Shown piece after piece: positions 41,885 through 52,836 of a stretch of DNA of 64,000 nucleotides. The notes below the pieces were generated by a model. The model was not told the origin of the DNA, did no database searches, and saw only the letters and a program-made list of their open reading frames with translations. The first letter of the stretch is position 1, and each line of letters starts with the position of its first letter. A program made the position numbers and the translations under genes. Source of the stretch: Prorocentrum cordatum (lineage: Eukaryota > Sar > Dinophyceae > Prorocentrales > Prorocentraceae); NCBI GenBank assembly GCA_963575745.1, contig CAUYUJ010018060.1, forward strand, positions 200,032 through 264,031. The letters are read 5' to 3'.

Positions 41885-43110
41885 TCGTCGTCAGGTGTCG
41901 GTCCAGCGTTCGCGCTGTCCGCCTCGCTTTCTCGCGGCCGGCACCCTATGCCACGGCGCCCAGTTGAGCGTTCTACCACTCCACCGGCTGTCTGCGCAGA
42001 CGGAAATATTGTCGGCCAGGGCCTTTTTCGCATTTCTGAAGAGCGCGGTCCAATCCTCCACTCCGAACTTGGTGGCGAACTCCTCGCTGATGTGAGTGGC
42101 CCGCTTGACGTGAGAGACCCACGATTCATCTGCTTCGCGTCCAATGCGTACCATTTTGCGCAGCATGCTGCGCTGTGTCGTGCGAAGCTCCTTCTCTTGG
42201 CCCACGGTCAGAGTCCAAGTTCTGGCGACATACAACACGCTTGGAGCAACGCGAGCATGAAACGAACGCATGCGATGCCGGAGAGGTAGACGTCGCTGGC
42301 GCAGAATATCCTTCAAGCGAGAATACTGCCCATCCAGCAGAAATTCGATGCGTCAGATCTGTATCGTGGTAAATATCCAAATCAAATTTCCTGACCCCAA
42401 GTATTTCTCTGATTCCCCTTGCTGTAGGACCCGAGCGTCGTGCCACATGCATCTCACGGTGGACGGTCGCGGAACAGCGTTTGTGAGTATCACGGTCTTC
42501 CCCATGTGAACATTTAAACCGTACTGGTTCGCCTCTCTGTCCAGGTCCACGATCCTTTTGGCCACGTTCCTCTTGTTTGTGCACAGCAATAAAACGTCGT
42601 CCGCAAAGCAGAGGCTCGTGAGGGGCAGGTACGGGGAGTCTATGACGATGCCGTCGCGCGGCCCTGTACAGCATTCGATCTGGCTCTCCCATCGCGCCTT
42701 CCGCTTCCTGAAGATAGCCTCCATCTGGACCACGAACAAGTAGGAGCTGATAAAGTCGCCCTGCTTGACCCCGCGTGAGTATTCAAACTGCCTGTTCCGT
42801 GTTCGGGCCAGTACTGTGACTCCCTGCTTCGAGTAGCGTCTCTTCAGGATGTTGATGTAACCGTGCGGGGCGCCTTGCTCTCGTAGTGCCGCCCATAGCG
42901 CGTCGTGCTCCACCGTGTCGTATGCTGTCTCGAATTCCACCATGCCGACCCAGAGCTCCACGTCGTAGTCCCTGCTGCCCTCGAAAGCGAGAGTCGTGCA
43001 CAGCAGGTGGTCCACCGTGCTGAGGCCCTGCCTGTACGCCGCCTGGTCGACCGACTGTCCACGAGCAATCGGACCCAGACTGTCCGAGCTAATCAGAGGG
43101 GCCAGTCAGA
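41885..43110 (-). mobile_element. 5'-truncated LINE, RT and C-terminal region
   Basis: Minus-strand RT of a LINE distinct from the first. It reads DQAAYRQGLSTVDHLLCTTL, VEFETAYDTVEHDALW (block A, with one Asp position Glu), YSRGVKQGDFIS (block B), LCFADDVLLL (FADD block C, 42596-42607) and NQYGLNVHMGKTVIL. The C-terminal part, DTDLTHRISAGWAVFS then LRQRRLPLRHRMRSFHARVA and PSVLYVARTWTL, matches the region after RT in many LINEs. Two compensating frame changes (about 42410 and 42330) and a stop break it. Endonuclease is not clearly present; a weak candidate (KDADLHFIGAHEARR, about 43590-43640 minus) lies upstream. Confidence 0.8.
42353..43100 (-). pseudogene. Reverse transcriptase fragment
   Basis: Longest intact frame of the truncated LINE, about 245 codons, with A, B and C blocks in order and normal spacing (block A to FADD about 105 residues). 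The FADD pair is intact, so this RT decayed less at the active site than the one near 30 kb. It ends at a TGA at 42353-42355 just after a frameshift (KYLGSGNLIW), where the parent element would continue LDIYHDTDLT in another frame. Confidence 0.75.
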
Positions 43111-43799
43111 CCCTGACTGCAGCTCGAAGTCGCTGCCGTCCTCTGCGCATCGTTTCACCGATCCCTCTCCTCGCTGTCGTGGCCTGGGCCCTACCAGCCG
43201 ACTTCCATTCCTGGATGGGAATGTAGGCTGTTCCCTGTGGGTTTCGAGGGGCACCTCCCCGACAGGGGTGGTGGGATGGTGGGGACCAGGATGGGGATAC
43301 AGATTTCTTGAACGATACTGGCCCTCGTGAGCAGGAGGCCTCGAGCCTCAGAGATGTGGCAACTTGCTGGAGCGTGGCCTTCGACTTGGGCCCCGGTCCA
43401 GGGTGGGGGACGGCCTCACGCCTCGCTGCACCGCCGCCGCGGCCCCTGCAAAGCGATTCGCCGGCTGCCGCCGCCTACGCTCCGTCGCGGCGAGAGGCTC
43501 GACCACAGTGGGACCTCTGCAAAGGGCTCGACCTCAGCCCGACCTCAGCTGGTACCCAGGAGCTGTCAAGAGGCCCTCGTGGCGCCTCGCCTCGTGAGCT
43601 CCTATGAAGTGGAGGTCCGCGTCCTTGAAGGCCAGCACCAGCTCCTCCTCACCTTTCTCCCCTTCTTCCTCAATCCTCACCCTCCTCTTCGGCGTCGTCG
43701 ATGCCGTGGGTCGACGCCGCGCTGGGGAGGAACAAGCGCGATGACTGCAACGTCATCGTGGCGATGGGGCTCTGAAAAAATAAAGAGGCACGTTCACTG

Positions 43800-44690
43800 T
43801 CCCACACGGATGTTCCCCACCAATCTAAAGCCGAACGGGCCCCTGCCAGGAGTCGTGAGCGAGTGTGGGCATACGTGGGCGTGTGCGGATGAAGAAATAT
43901 TAGTCAGAGCGTGTGTCTGATGTTGGGCAAGTCTGACTGTGAGTGAATCGGATGTTGAGTCTTAACATGGGTGGGTCGCGGTATGGGCCAGCTTGAACCA
44001 GTGAGTCGGACTGCGAGTGGGTCGAATTTTGAGTCTGACTGCGTACGAGTGAGTGAGTCTGGGTGGGATGCGGAATGCGTATGGTAGTGGATGTGTAGGG
44101 AGGGGAACGGACCACACTGATATGAAGAACCCTATAAGAATGAGATGAGGGATCCACATTACGTGTGCTGCCGACGGGGAACAGAAATACACTCATTGGG
44201 GTCCACGCAGCATAGTATTGCAATCAACACAGCATTGTGCATGCATACGAGCCCGCGCATAGGAGTAGGAGTCCGAGAATGAACATGTATGGGTCTGCGC
44301 AACAACGCATAGGAGACCACGCATCAAGGCGCAAACTTAGAAAACCATAGCAGTCCACGCAACGGAAGGGCTCGAGTCCAAACAGCCGAGGCCACAGTGG
44401 CAAAGCGGTCAACACAGCAACGGCGGACCGCACAAAACAGGCCACAGCCATCCAAGCAGCCAAAGTCATAGCAATCCACGCGGCCAAGGAGGACCGCCTT
44501 ACGCCGGGCTAGTTTCTTAGAGCGCAAATGGGTCGCACGTATGAATTCTCAAGCCGCATTGGGAATGGCGCATCCCACGTCCGAGTGCTGCATCCCACGG
44601 TAGATACCTTCATTCTAACTATGACGCGCGTCTAGACAAATGAACAAACAGCAACATATGAACTGTCGGAGGTCCATGTCGAATTCATGG
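43800..44690. other. No gene seen
   Basis: Mixed spacer with degenerate repeats of gagtcgga/gagtgagtct (43900-44080) and of ccacgca/cgcatagga (44200-44400). No coding segment could be supported. Confidence 0.4.
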
Positions 44691-44698
44691 ATGTGCGC

Positions 44699-44760
44699 GC
44701 GGCGCTGGACCCCTCTCCAGGGGCGGCGTTGGAGGCACCGCCAGGGGGGTCCAGCGCCGC
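44699..44760. repeat. Short stable hairpin
   Basis: 18-base arms gcggcgctggacccctct (44699-44716) and aggggggtccagcgccgc (44743-44760), with one T-G pair and a 26-base loop that itself holds ggcggc...ccgcc. Shape compatible with a small-RNA precursor or a solo fold-back element. Confidence 0.6.
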
Positions 44761-44814
44761 CCCAAGACATCGACCTTAAACTCAGACAGCTTAACCTCAT
44801 GCCCGTGAGAATAA

Positions 44815-45780
44815 ACACTAGGGGATAATAAAGTTCGGGGTTCAGGGAGAGATAATAAAAGTAGCCCAGCAGACCTCAGCATAATCTCGAAGTAAAAGAT
44901 GATCAAGAGGAGACCAAGCCGAGCACGTTTGAGACATCATTGGCGTTTAGTTTTCATAGAAATATCCTCAACAATGGCTTATCTCGCTGGAGACATCCTC
45001 GACAAATCCCTTGTTTCGCGACATCCGCAAATTATTGCTTATTTCGCTTGGGACACAGTCAAACTATTGCTTATTTCGCTTGAGAAAGGAAAAATCCAAA
45101 GTTCCAAATCTAGCCATTTTAATTTACAAGCGCTTTATGAAAATTGATGTTTTAAAGTGCTCGTGTAGGGTAGCTCATGTGCTTCATTTTCCATGGATAA
45201 TCAACCCCAGGAATAAAAAAGTTCAGGCGAGCGTGAGGACAGATAGACATATAAAATAAGAAGAGGAAAGTAGAAGAATAATAAGAAGAGAAGAAGCAGA
45301 GAAGAAGAAGAAGAGAAGAAGAACTGAAAAATGGATAGTTCCAAATCTATCAATTTTAATTTACAAACGCTTTATGAAACTTGATGTTTTAAAGTGCTCA
45401 TGTAGGGTAGCTCATGTGCTCCCCTTTCCATGGATAGTCAACCCCCGAGATAAAAAAGTTCAGGCGCGCGCGGGGATAGATACATATATAAAAAGGAAGA
45501 TAATAAAAAATATAAATAAAAAGAAAAAACTTGCTGGTTTAGCTTGAAACATTCTTGAGACATCCTTGAAACATTGCTCGTTTCGTTTGAGTCTGCCTCC
45601 CAAGATTATTGGTTTCGCTTGACACATCCTGAGAAAGTGTGATCGCTTCGCTTGATGTTGCTACATCAACATCGCTTGATGTTGCTATCTCAACATAGCG
45701 TTTCGAGGTGATAATGAAGTTCGGCCTCAGCGCTCGCCGCCCAATTTGAATTTTGTATAGGGCGACGATAATCAACTCTA
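44815..45780. other. AT-rich island with direct repeat
   Basis: Clearly AT-richer than the rest of the window. It has a 237-bp spaced direct repeat (gttccaaatctagcca at 45101; gttccaaatctatcaa at 45338) covering about 200 bp each, with tttacaa(g/a)cgctttatgaa and gtagggtagctcatgtgc. Also degenerate ttatttcgcttg/gagacatcc units at 44965-45080 and 45535-45670. No ORF of interest. Confidence 0.7.
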
Positions 45781-45833
45781 AACACTGAAGGGGGGGGTCC
45801 CTTTATTATCATCGGCATGCGGTTATACTTATG

Positions 45834-46015
45834 TCGGGGTCGACCAGGAGGGGGGCGTCCAAAAGGGGGGGGCGCATGTGCTGCGTGGCCCAGGGGGGGG
45901 GGGCCAGGGACGTAACGAACTGAGAAGAGGCGCCATGAAATCTTGGAAAATATCATGGCCCACGCCATGGTATCCCCCCCCCTAGTCATCCCCCCCCTCC
46001 CTTGGCCGCCCCCGA
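45834..46015. mobile_element. TIR element, family B, copy 3
   Basis: tcggggtcgaccaggagggg at the left, and cccttggccgcccccga inverted at the right. Core atatcatggcccacgccatg. 182 bp, with both ends present. Confidence 0.7.
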
Positions 46016-46164
46016 TGGAGGCAGCACCCCTGGTGGTGGTGGTGGCCGGCGTGCGCGCACGTCCTCTCGGGGGGGCACTCGTCCCCCCCCTCCCGCTGAT
46101 ACCCCACGCCTCTCGGCCTCCCGGATATTTCACGCCTCCACCCCCCTCCCCCTCCCCTCGGCCT

Positions 46165-46230
46165 CTCGGAGATGTCATGGCCCACGCCATGAGATCCCCC
46201 CTTAGTCATCACCCCCCTCTTTGCCGCCCC
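46165..46230. mobile_element. TIR element, family B, copy 4 (right half)
   Basis: Core gatgtcatggcccacgccat and right end cccctctttgccgcccccga only. Confidence 0.6.
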
Positions 46231-46317
46231 CGAACTCATGCAGCGTCTCTTCTTCGAGCGCGGAAGTGTCGCATCCCACGGTTGGATCAGTCTATCGCGC
46301 GGCGTGGAGTGCTTCGC

Positions 46318-46605
46318 CTGTCTATCCTCCCGCTGCTCCTCTTCGTCCTCCTCCTCCTCCTCCTCGCTCCTCCTCCTAAGCCTCCTCCTCGTCCTCCTGC
46401 TCCTCCTCCTCCTCCTCGTCCATCCTCGTCCCTCCTCCTCCTCCTCCTCCACCTCCTCCTCCTCCTCCTCCTACGCCAATTCCTTCTCCTCATCCTCCTC
46501 CTCCTCCTCTTCCTCCTCCTCCTCCTTCTCCCCGTCCTCCTCCCCTCCTCCTCCTCCTGCTCCTCCTCCTCCTGCTCCTCTTCGTCCTCCTCCTCATCCT
46601 CGCCC
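46318..46605. repeat. (CTC)n tract
   Basis: Nearly 290 bp of CTC with TTC and CTG interruptions. Confidence 0.9.
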
Positions 46606-47118
46606 AAGGGGGTGACTGCCCGACGGCGCAGGCGCCAACCATCCGCATCTTGACCGTCTTGTCCTTCGACGCCGTGATCAGACGCCGGGACTCCTGGAAA
46701 CCAACCGCCACGGCGCATCCTCCTGCCTCCGCTCTTGCTTGTCCACTGCACGCTCCATCGCCCACCCATCAAACCACGTCTGTGGGTGTGCTGGCAGAGA
46801 GCTTCCGGAAAGGTCATGTCATGATGCTTGGAGCCAAGACAGGTGAGGCGACAGCGCTGTCCACGGCAAGCCGTGGCGATCTTAACGGTGGCAGCCGGGG
46901 GGCGGGCATTGCAAGCAAAGCCATCAATTGCCTCCTCCTTCTCCTGCGTCATGCTCCTCCTCCTCCGCCCGTCCCCCTCCTCGTTCTCACACAGGGCGCC
47001 CGATACACCACCGCCATGCCTGACCAGAGCCATCCTGGGCCCTGCTGACATGGATCAGGGATCCGTGGACCTGGCGCGTGGGCGCCAGATCCACTGATAA
47101 TAACTCCGAGTTTCTTAA

Positions 47119-47276
47119 TAAGCGTCGGGGGGGGGCGTCACCCCCGCCGACAGCCCCACATCGACCCCCGTTGCGGGCAGCCACCGCGCGCCGAAGGCGC
47201 TCCGATCCCCGTCGCGGCGCGACGACGAGGCGAGGTTGACCCCCGTCGGGGGGGCCCCCCCCCCACGCTTATGAAG
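47119..47276. mobile_element. TIR element, family G, full copy
   Basis: Left ataagcgtcgggggggggcg and right (inverted) ataagcgtgggggggggccc. The interior ccgcgcgccgaaggcgctcc and gaggttgacccccgtcgg matches 8885-9010. Confidence 0.6.
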
Positions 47277-47854
47277 AAACCCAGAGTAGGCGAGGGTCCC
47301 CCCGGAAACGTGAGGCCAGTGTCTATTGCTTTGGTGGCAGGGCGCACCGTCGCCCCCTCGACGTGCGCCGCCCCTCCTCGCCACCCTCGACATCACGCCG
47401 TAGCATGTACTCTCACAGCGTGGCTCCCCAAAGGGGTCTGGACCTCTTCCCCCGGGATCTGTTCTCCATCCCGAGCCGTTCTTTGACGGCCCGGAACCCC
47501 GGCATCAAGGCAACCCCGAGACCGAAAAGTGCCCAAACCTGCCCGCAGCATTCTTGTACGACGCGACCGAGCTCAGAGCCCATCCGGCTCAACTGCAGGC
47601 AGAGCCGCGCCCATCCGGGCGGCACTGGAAGAGCCGTAGCCGCTTGAGGAAAGTCAGACAAAAACTAGTCAAACCGTACAATAAGGACGCACGATAAGGA
47701 TACAAGGGCCGGGGAAGGCCATGTCAGCACTTTGCGAGTGGAGAGCGACCAGCGAAAGCGGCCGAGAATGGGACCAAAGGGAAGGGTGCAAGGGCGACCT
47801 AGTAACATCACTCATCCTTACTACGCGAGTTGAGCGCCGAAGGGCACCTAACTT

Positions 47855-48000
47855 CGGGCTTCGCGTTGCGCGAAGCGCAAATGACTTCGCGCTCAATCGC
47901 TAATATCTTCGCGCTCTCCCGCCGCCCACAAGGGGAGACGAGAAAGATGAGGAGGAATCGGAGCTGAACCGCGAAGCGCGAATAACTCACTTCGCGCCAT
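47855..48000. repeat. Iteron-like cluster of cttcgcg / cgcgaag
   Basis: cttcgcgttgcgcgaagcgc, then acttcgcgctc, tcttcgcgctc, gcgaagcgcgaa and acttcgcgcc within 145 bp, in both orientations. Function unknown. Confidence 0.55.
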
Positions 48001-48064
48001 CGAGGGCGCCCTTCACAATCCAGGGTAATCTTGGAAAGCCGCTGATCCGTGCTGTGCGGGTTGA

Positions 48065-48405
48065 CTGTATGGCTCCTCGTCCTGCCGCCACCCTCCCCCC
48101 CCGCGCCTCCATCCCGCCTCCTCGCCTCATCCCTCCATCTCTCCTCCACCTCCTCCCCCTCAGCTGCCCAGCCGCTCGCCTTCCTCGTAGTCGCACCCCA
48201 CACCCCCGTCTCTCCACCCCCCTCTCCTCCTCCACCTCCCACTCCTCCCTCCCCCCCTCATCTCCTCCTCCATCTGCCTCCGCCTCCTCGTCCTCCCTCC
48301 TCCCCGCCCTGCCCCAACATCCCTTCCCTCTCCCTCTGTTTTTCCTCCTCCTCCTCATCCTCATCCTGTTCCTGCTCCTCATCCTCCTCCTGGTTCCTGG
48401 TGGCC
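48065..48405. repeat. Pyrimidine-rich tract
   Basis: Loose ctcc, cctcc and ctcatcc units. The plus frame is open but low-complexity. Confidence 0.7.
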
Positions 48406-48589
48406 TCAAGATCTTCAGACAGAATCTCCCCCCTCCCCAGGGCCGGTCGGCCCTTGGGAGGGGGTGCTCAAACTTTGGCCAGGCGACCCCCTGGAGCACG
48501 GCTCCGGGGGACACCGGTGGCATGGGTAAGATGTAACATGGGAGCACCTACAGACAGACGCCGACAGGACGAGGGGAATCGGGAGGAGG

Positions 48590-48960
48590 AGGCCTCCTCC
48601 TCCTCCTCAGCTTCCTCCTCCTCATCCTCCTCACCCTCCTCCTCCCACTTTTCCTCCTCCGCCCTCTGTACCCCTCCCTCCCCATCCCTCTTCACCATCA
48701 ACCCTCGTGCCTGCTGGTCCTGGCTCTACACCTCAGCACTGTCATCATCAGACCCCCTCACGCCTCCTCCGTCCTGCACGGCCTCCCGCCGCCGAGAGGT
48801 GCGAGTGCGCCTCCCCCCTGCGACCTTCTCCTCCTCCTCCGCCTCGTCCTCTTCCTCCCTCCTCCTGCTCCTGCTCCTGCTCCTACTCCTACTCCTCCTG
48901 CTCCTGGTCCTGCTCCTCCTCCTCCTTCTCCTCCTCCTCCTCCTTCATTCCTTCTCCTCA
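48590..48960. repeat. Pyrimidine (CTC, CTGCTC) tracts
   Basis: Two tracts, 48590-48665 and 48815-48960, separated by unremarkable sequence. Confidence 0.8.
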
Positions 48961-49039
48961 TACATGACTTCTCTGTCGCAGCCCGAGGACAATTTTTAGG
49001 GCGGGCCGGGCCTCGCCGGAGACTTCCTCACCGTGTATG

Positions 49040-49475
49040 ACCCGGAAGCTTAAACATTGGCAACCGTTTCCCAGATGGAGGGCGGGTCGTTATCAAAATG
49101 TGGCTCTCGCCTTGGCGTCGCACACATTCTCTCTAAACATATTTGCAAGAGTTTTACTGATTGAGGATACCCTGTCTCCAAAATGTGGCTATCGCCTTAG
49201 CGCAACGCACATTCGTTCGCAACATGTGCAAGAAATTCACGAATCGAGGGCGGTTCCGCTTAAAAATGTGGCTCTCGCCTCGCCCTACCGCCGCGCACAT
49301 TGCTTCTAAACATTTGCAAGGGTTTCACGGATTGAGGGCGGTTCCTTTTCAAAATGTGGCTCTCACCCTAGCGACGCGCACATTGGCTTTAAACATTTGC
49401 ATGGGTTTCACGGATTGAGGGCGGTTCCTTATCAAAATGTGGCTCTCGCCCTAGCGGCGCGCACATTCGTTCTGA
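49040..49475 (+). repeat. 85-bp tandem repeat, five copies
   Basis: aaatgtggct begins at 49096, 49181, 49264, 49352 and 49435 (steps 85, 83, 88, 83). The unit is aaatgtggctctcgcc, gcgcacattcg, aaacatttgcaagggtttca, cggattgagggcggttcc. Confidence 0.9.
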
Positions 49476-49539
49476 ATTGTCCCAGTGCGACCCTACCTAG
49501 GAGTTGGAGCCCCTAGGAAAGCAGCATTAGTAGTATCAG

Positions 49540-50094
49540 TAAAGCTAAGCTAAAGCTAAGCTAAAGCTAAGCTAAAGCTAAACTGAAGCTAAGCCAAAGC
49601 TAAGCTAAAGCTAAGCTAAAGCTAAGCTAAAGCTAAGCTAATGCTAAGCTACAGCTAAGCGACAACTTAGCTAAAGCTAAGCTAAAGCTAAGTTAAAGCT
49701 AACCTAAATCTAAGCTAAAGCTAAGCTACAGCTAAGCTAAAGCTAAGCTAAATCTAATATAAAGCTAGGCTAAAGCTAAGCTACAGCTGAGCTAAAGCTC
49801 AGCTAAGGTAAAGCTAAGGTACAGCTAAGGTAAAGCTAAGGTAACGCTAATATAAAACTAAACTGAAGCTAAGATAAAGCTAAGCCAAAGCTAAGGTAAG
49901 GCTAAGCTACAGCTAAGCTAGAGCTAAGCTAACTATAAGCTAACACTAAGCTAAATATAAGCTAAATCTAAGCTAACGCTAGGCTAAAACTAAGCTAACG
50001 CTAAGCTAACGCTAAGCTAAAGCTAAGCTAAATTTAAGCTACAACTAAGCTAAAGCTAAAGCTAAAGCTAAAGCTAAAGCTAAAACTCCCAGGG
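49540..50094 (+). repeat. AGCTAA satellite
   Basis: 555 bp of taaagctaagc (11 bp) units decaying through variants and ending in pure taaagc (6 bp) units. Followed at 50095-50165 by three gggaaccgc-containing units. Confidence 0.95.
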
Positions 50095-50169
50095 GACTAG
50101 GGGAACCGCTCCCAAGGGACTGGGGGAACCGCGGGGCGGATACTGAGGGAACCGCCCGAGGCGGGCCCC

Positions 50170-50520
50170 ACTGCCCGGCCCGTTAAGCTTCCGAGTAAGA
50201 ACCCTTCTAGGCAGAGCCTAGGTAGGGAAAACTTACAATGGTTTCGTCGATGACCACGATCAACGTACCAGAAATGGCGTTTTGGAAGGATTCTGGATTT
50301 TACGGGTGCAACAGTCACGTTGATTGACGGTGTTGAAATCCTAAGAATGGCGTTCTGGCACGATCCAAGATCGTCAACACGCAACAATCAGGTTGATCCT
50401 TGGCGTTGGACTCCCGAGAACAATGTTTTGGCATGCTCCCGGGTCTTCAAACGTCTGTCTTCCAAATATGCAGATCCCTCAATAGAAATGAATACTTGTA
50501 GGGGCCTATAAAGAAGGTTT
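50170..50520. other. No gene seen
   Basis: Spacer. A palindromic relation exists between gaaatggcgttttgg (50270) and aagaatggcgttctgg (50342) as direct repeats. Nothing else could be supported. Confidence 0.35.
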
Positions 50521-50524
50521 ACAC

Positions 50525-50548
50525 TGGTCCTCCTTCTCCTCCTCCTCC

Positions 50549-50583
<35 letters not shown>

Positions 50584-50645
50584 CTCTTCCTTCTCCTCCT
50601 CCTCCTCCTAGTGATCCTTCTCCTCCTCCTCCCAATCCCCATCCC
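50525..50645. repeat. (CTC)n tract
   Basis: CTC with TTC interruptions. Confidence 0.9.
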
Positions 50646-51384
50646 CCTTCCATGTATCCCCCATCCTGCTCACCCTCCTGCATTCGCAACCCTTCCCAGC
50701 CTCGAGCCACATGATGCTCGTGATCTCTTCTCTGTGCGCCTGGAAAGCGTAACTAGCCTCGCCGGCCTGGCGGCAAGGGCAAGCCGCGGCGGAAGATGGA
50801 GATGAGGACGAGGTGGGCTTCGCCAAAACGATAAGAAGCTACTAAGCCCGATTGAAAGGCCACCGAGTCGTACTAGATTGGATTGAGCCCGGAATCAAGG
50901 AAGATTAGGCGGGATCAAGCAGGATTGAGCGGGAATGATCTAGATCAGGCCAGTTTTCGACCAGAGATACACCAGCGTGTATTCTGAATGTAACCTCCCA
51001 GAAGCTGCATCCCGAGGAGAAGAAGATGGGGAGAAGTCGAGGAGGAGGAGGACGCCACGTAGCTTACTGGCCAACGAAGAGCCCGAGAAAGAGATACACG
51101 GTGTTGAGGTGGCCAGGTCGACGGGGAGGAGGACGACGACGGCGGCAGAGAGAATGGGGGACGAAGACACCGTGCCTCCTGGGCTGACCACATCGCGACG
51201 CGGGCTCTCCGCAGCCTCTGACGCCAAGCGACGCGGGCTCTCCCCAGCCTCTCCCGCTGCGAACATCCCACGAGAACCGCACCGTCAAAATCCCGGACGG
51301 GCCCGCTCAAAAGCGCAGGCAGTTCCGAGTTCCGGCGTACCCGAGCCTTACGTCTCCCCGATCCCCCTGCCTTCTAGGGTTGGG

Positions 51385-51415
51385 TCGGGCATGTCTCCCT
51401 ACAGGCGGACTTGTA
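51385..51415. mobile_element. Family A element, left end only
   Basis: tcgggcatgtctccctacag followed by gcggac. No matching right end within 300 bp. Confidence 0.5.
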
Positions 51416-51640
51416 CGCCAAATCCGCCGGCCCCCTTGTGGGGCCACCAGGCTGTAGGATCAGGATTTGCTGTCCCGTGCGCCGGTTCCAGTTTCCAGTT
51501 TCCACTGTTACAGTTCTGCTTTATGCTGCTTATTTATGCGGTTTACTGTTCCTTGTTGTAGACCGCGCGAGGGGGGGGAGCCGAAAAGCACCATGGTTAG
51601 CACCTCCTGGGAGGGTTCTCAGAATTTCTGGGGGGGTCGA

Positions 51641-51905
51641 AATTGACACCCCTCACGCAGATCGGCGGGGTCAGGGTCCAAAAACACATGTGATTTGCGA
51701 CATTTCTGAACTTCGGCGGCACTCCTCACGCAGATCGGTGGGGTCAGGGTCGAATAACTAATGGGATTTGCCACACTCATGAAATTCAGCGGCACCCCTC
51801 ACGTAGATCGGCGGGGTCAGAGTCCAAAAGCCCATGGGATTTGCCACATTTCTAAAAATCCGGTGGCACCCCTCACGCAGATCGCCAGGGTCAGAGTCCA
51901 ACATG
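51641..51905 (+). repeat. 73-bp tandem repeat, about 3.5 copies
   Basis: cctcacgcagatcggcgggg begins at 51651, 51724, 51797 and 51871 (73, 73, 74 bp). gacacccctcacg also occurs once at 60129. Confidence 0.9.
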
Positions 51906-51989
51906 ATCGACCCACGAACCCGGAAAGGAATATTGAAATGTAAAGCATGGCAACGTTTCAAAGACACCTGATTGGGAGACGGGCAAGCG

Positions 51990-52375
51990 CAATGCTGAGT
52001 GTATCGATCTTGATGTATCGGGTCGAGGGCTGTGCTGTGCTGCGCCGTGCTGAACTGCGATGTGCAATGCCGGGATTGTGCTCTACAGCGTTGTGGATCG
52101 AGTCCTCCTTTGCATCCGAAGCCTGACCGAACTGATCTGGATCTTAAGCTCGAGCTGCCTCAGCACATAGTAGTTGCCCCAAAGCTAATGGACAGGGGGA
52201 CATGCCAGGAGGACGCGCCGCGGAACGTCCCAAGGGACGCGCCAGGCGACATGTCAGGGAAAATGCCATGGGGACGCACCGCGGGACGTGCCAAAAGGAC
52301 GCGCTACGGAACGTGCCAATGGACGGGCCACGGGCCGTGCCAGGACTGCCTCATAAGATACACTCGCCGTTCGGG
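51990..52375 (+). repeat. Composite repeat, copy 1
   Basis: Part 1 (51995-52177): tgtatcgatcttgatgtatc, gctgtgctgtgctgcgccgt, gatcttaagctcgagctgcc. Part 2 (52195-52345): short tandem units ggacgcgccacggaacgtgcca. Part 3 (52350-52375), inverted: gaacggcgagtgtatcttat. The same parts occur in a different order at 63710-64000. Confidence 0.75.
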
Positions 52376-52734
52376 GGGCTAAATTCCCGATGGGGCCGAT
52401 CTGAGGCCGCTGCGCGACCGCTCGAAGCGACCGTTTGCCCCCTCCGCACGGGCAACAATCCGCAGCGAAAACCAACCATACACCAACAACCTACGCCCCG
52501 AAGACCCAGGTCGATGCGCGATCCGAAACTCGACCGCAGCCAAGTCGCCAAAGCCGCTCAAGACAGCCGCGAGGCCATCAAACAACTCCAAGGGGCAAGT
52601 GACCCGCGACAAGATCTGGCAGAGTGCCAGCACAGCTCCGCTACCAGGGTAAATTCTACGCCAACGCGCGCATCCCAGCGCAGCTGAGCCAGCTGTCGGA
52701 CTAGGGCGCCAACGCACTTCTCAGCGCTGAGGGT

Positions 52735-52757
52735 TTTGAGCAAAAATGGCTATGCGG
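52735..52757 (-). other. Possible degraded spliced-leader relic
   Basis: The minus strand reads ccgcatagccatttttgctc then aaa. Compared with the dinoflagellate leader it has a 2-base insertion after CCG and substitutions near the end, but keeps tagccatttt and gctca. It may mark a retroposed transcript reading leftward from here. Weaker than the copy at 36731. Confidence 0.4.
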
Positions 52758-52836
52758 AGGTGGAAGAGGGCACGAGAAGGTCACAAGGGGTAATGGCTGA
52801 GAGGGGAGAAGGTCACAAAGGATGGGTCCGTCACCC

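Noticed and set aside
43590-43650. Endonuclease domain of the second LINE (KDADLHFIGAHEARR on minus)
   Set aside because: One short resemblance only, and the plus strand is equally open here. Kept as a remark under the LINE entry.
45106-45125. tagccattttaatttac as a leader relic in the AT-rich island
   Set aside because: Only the middle eight or nine bases match; ggctcaag is absent.
49540-50094. Telomere repeat
   Set aside because: The unit AGCTAA differs from the TTTAGGG-type repeat of dinoflagellates and the array is internal.
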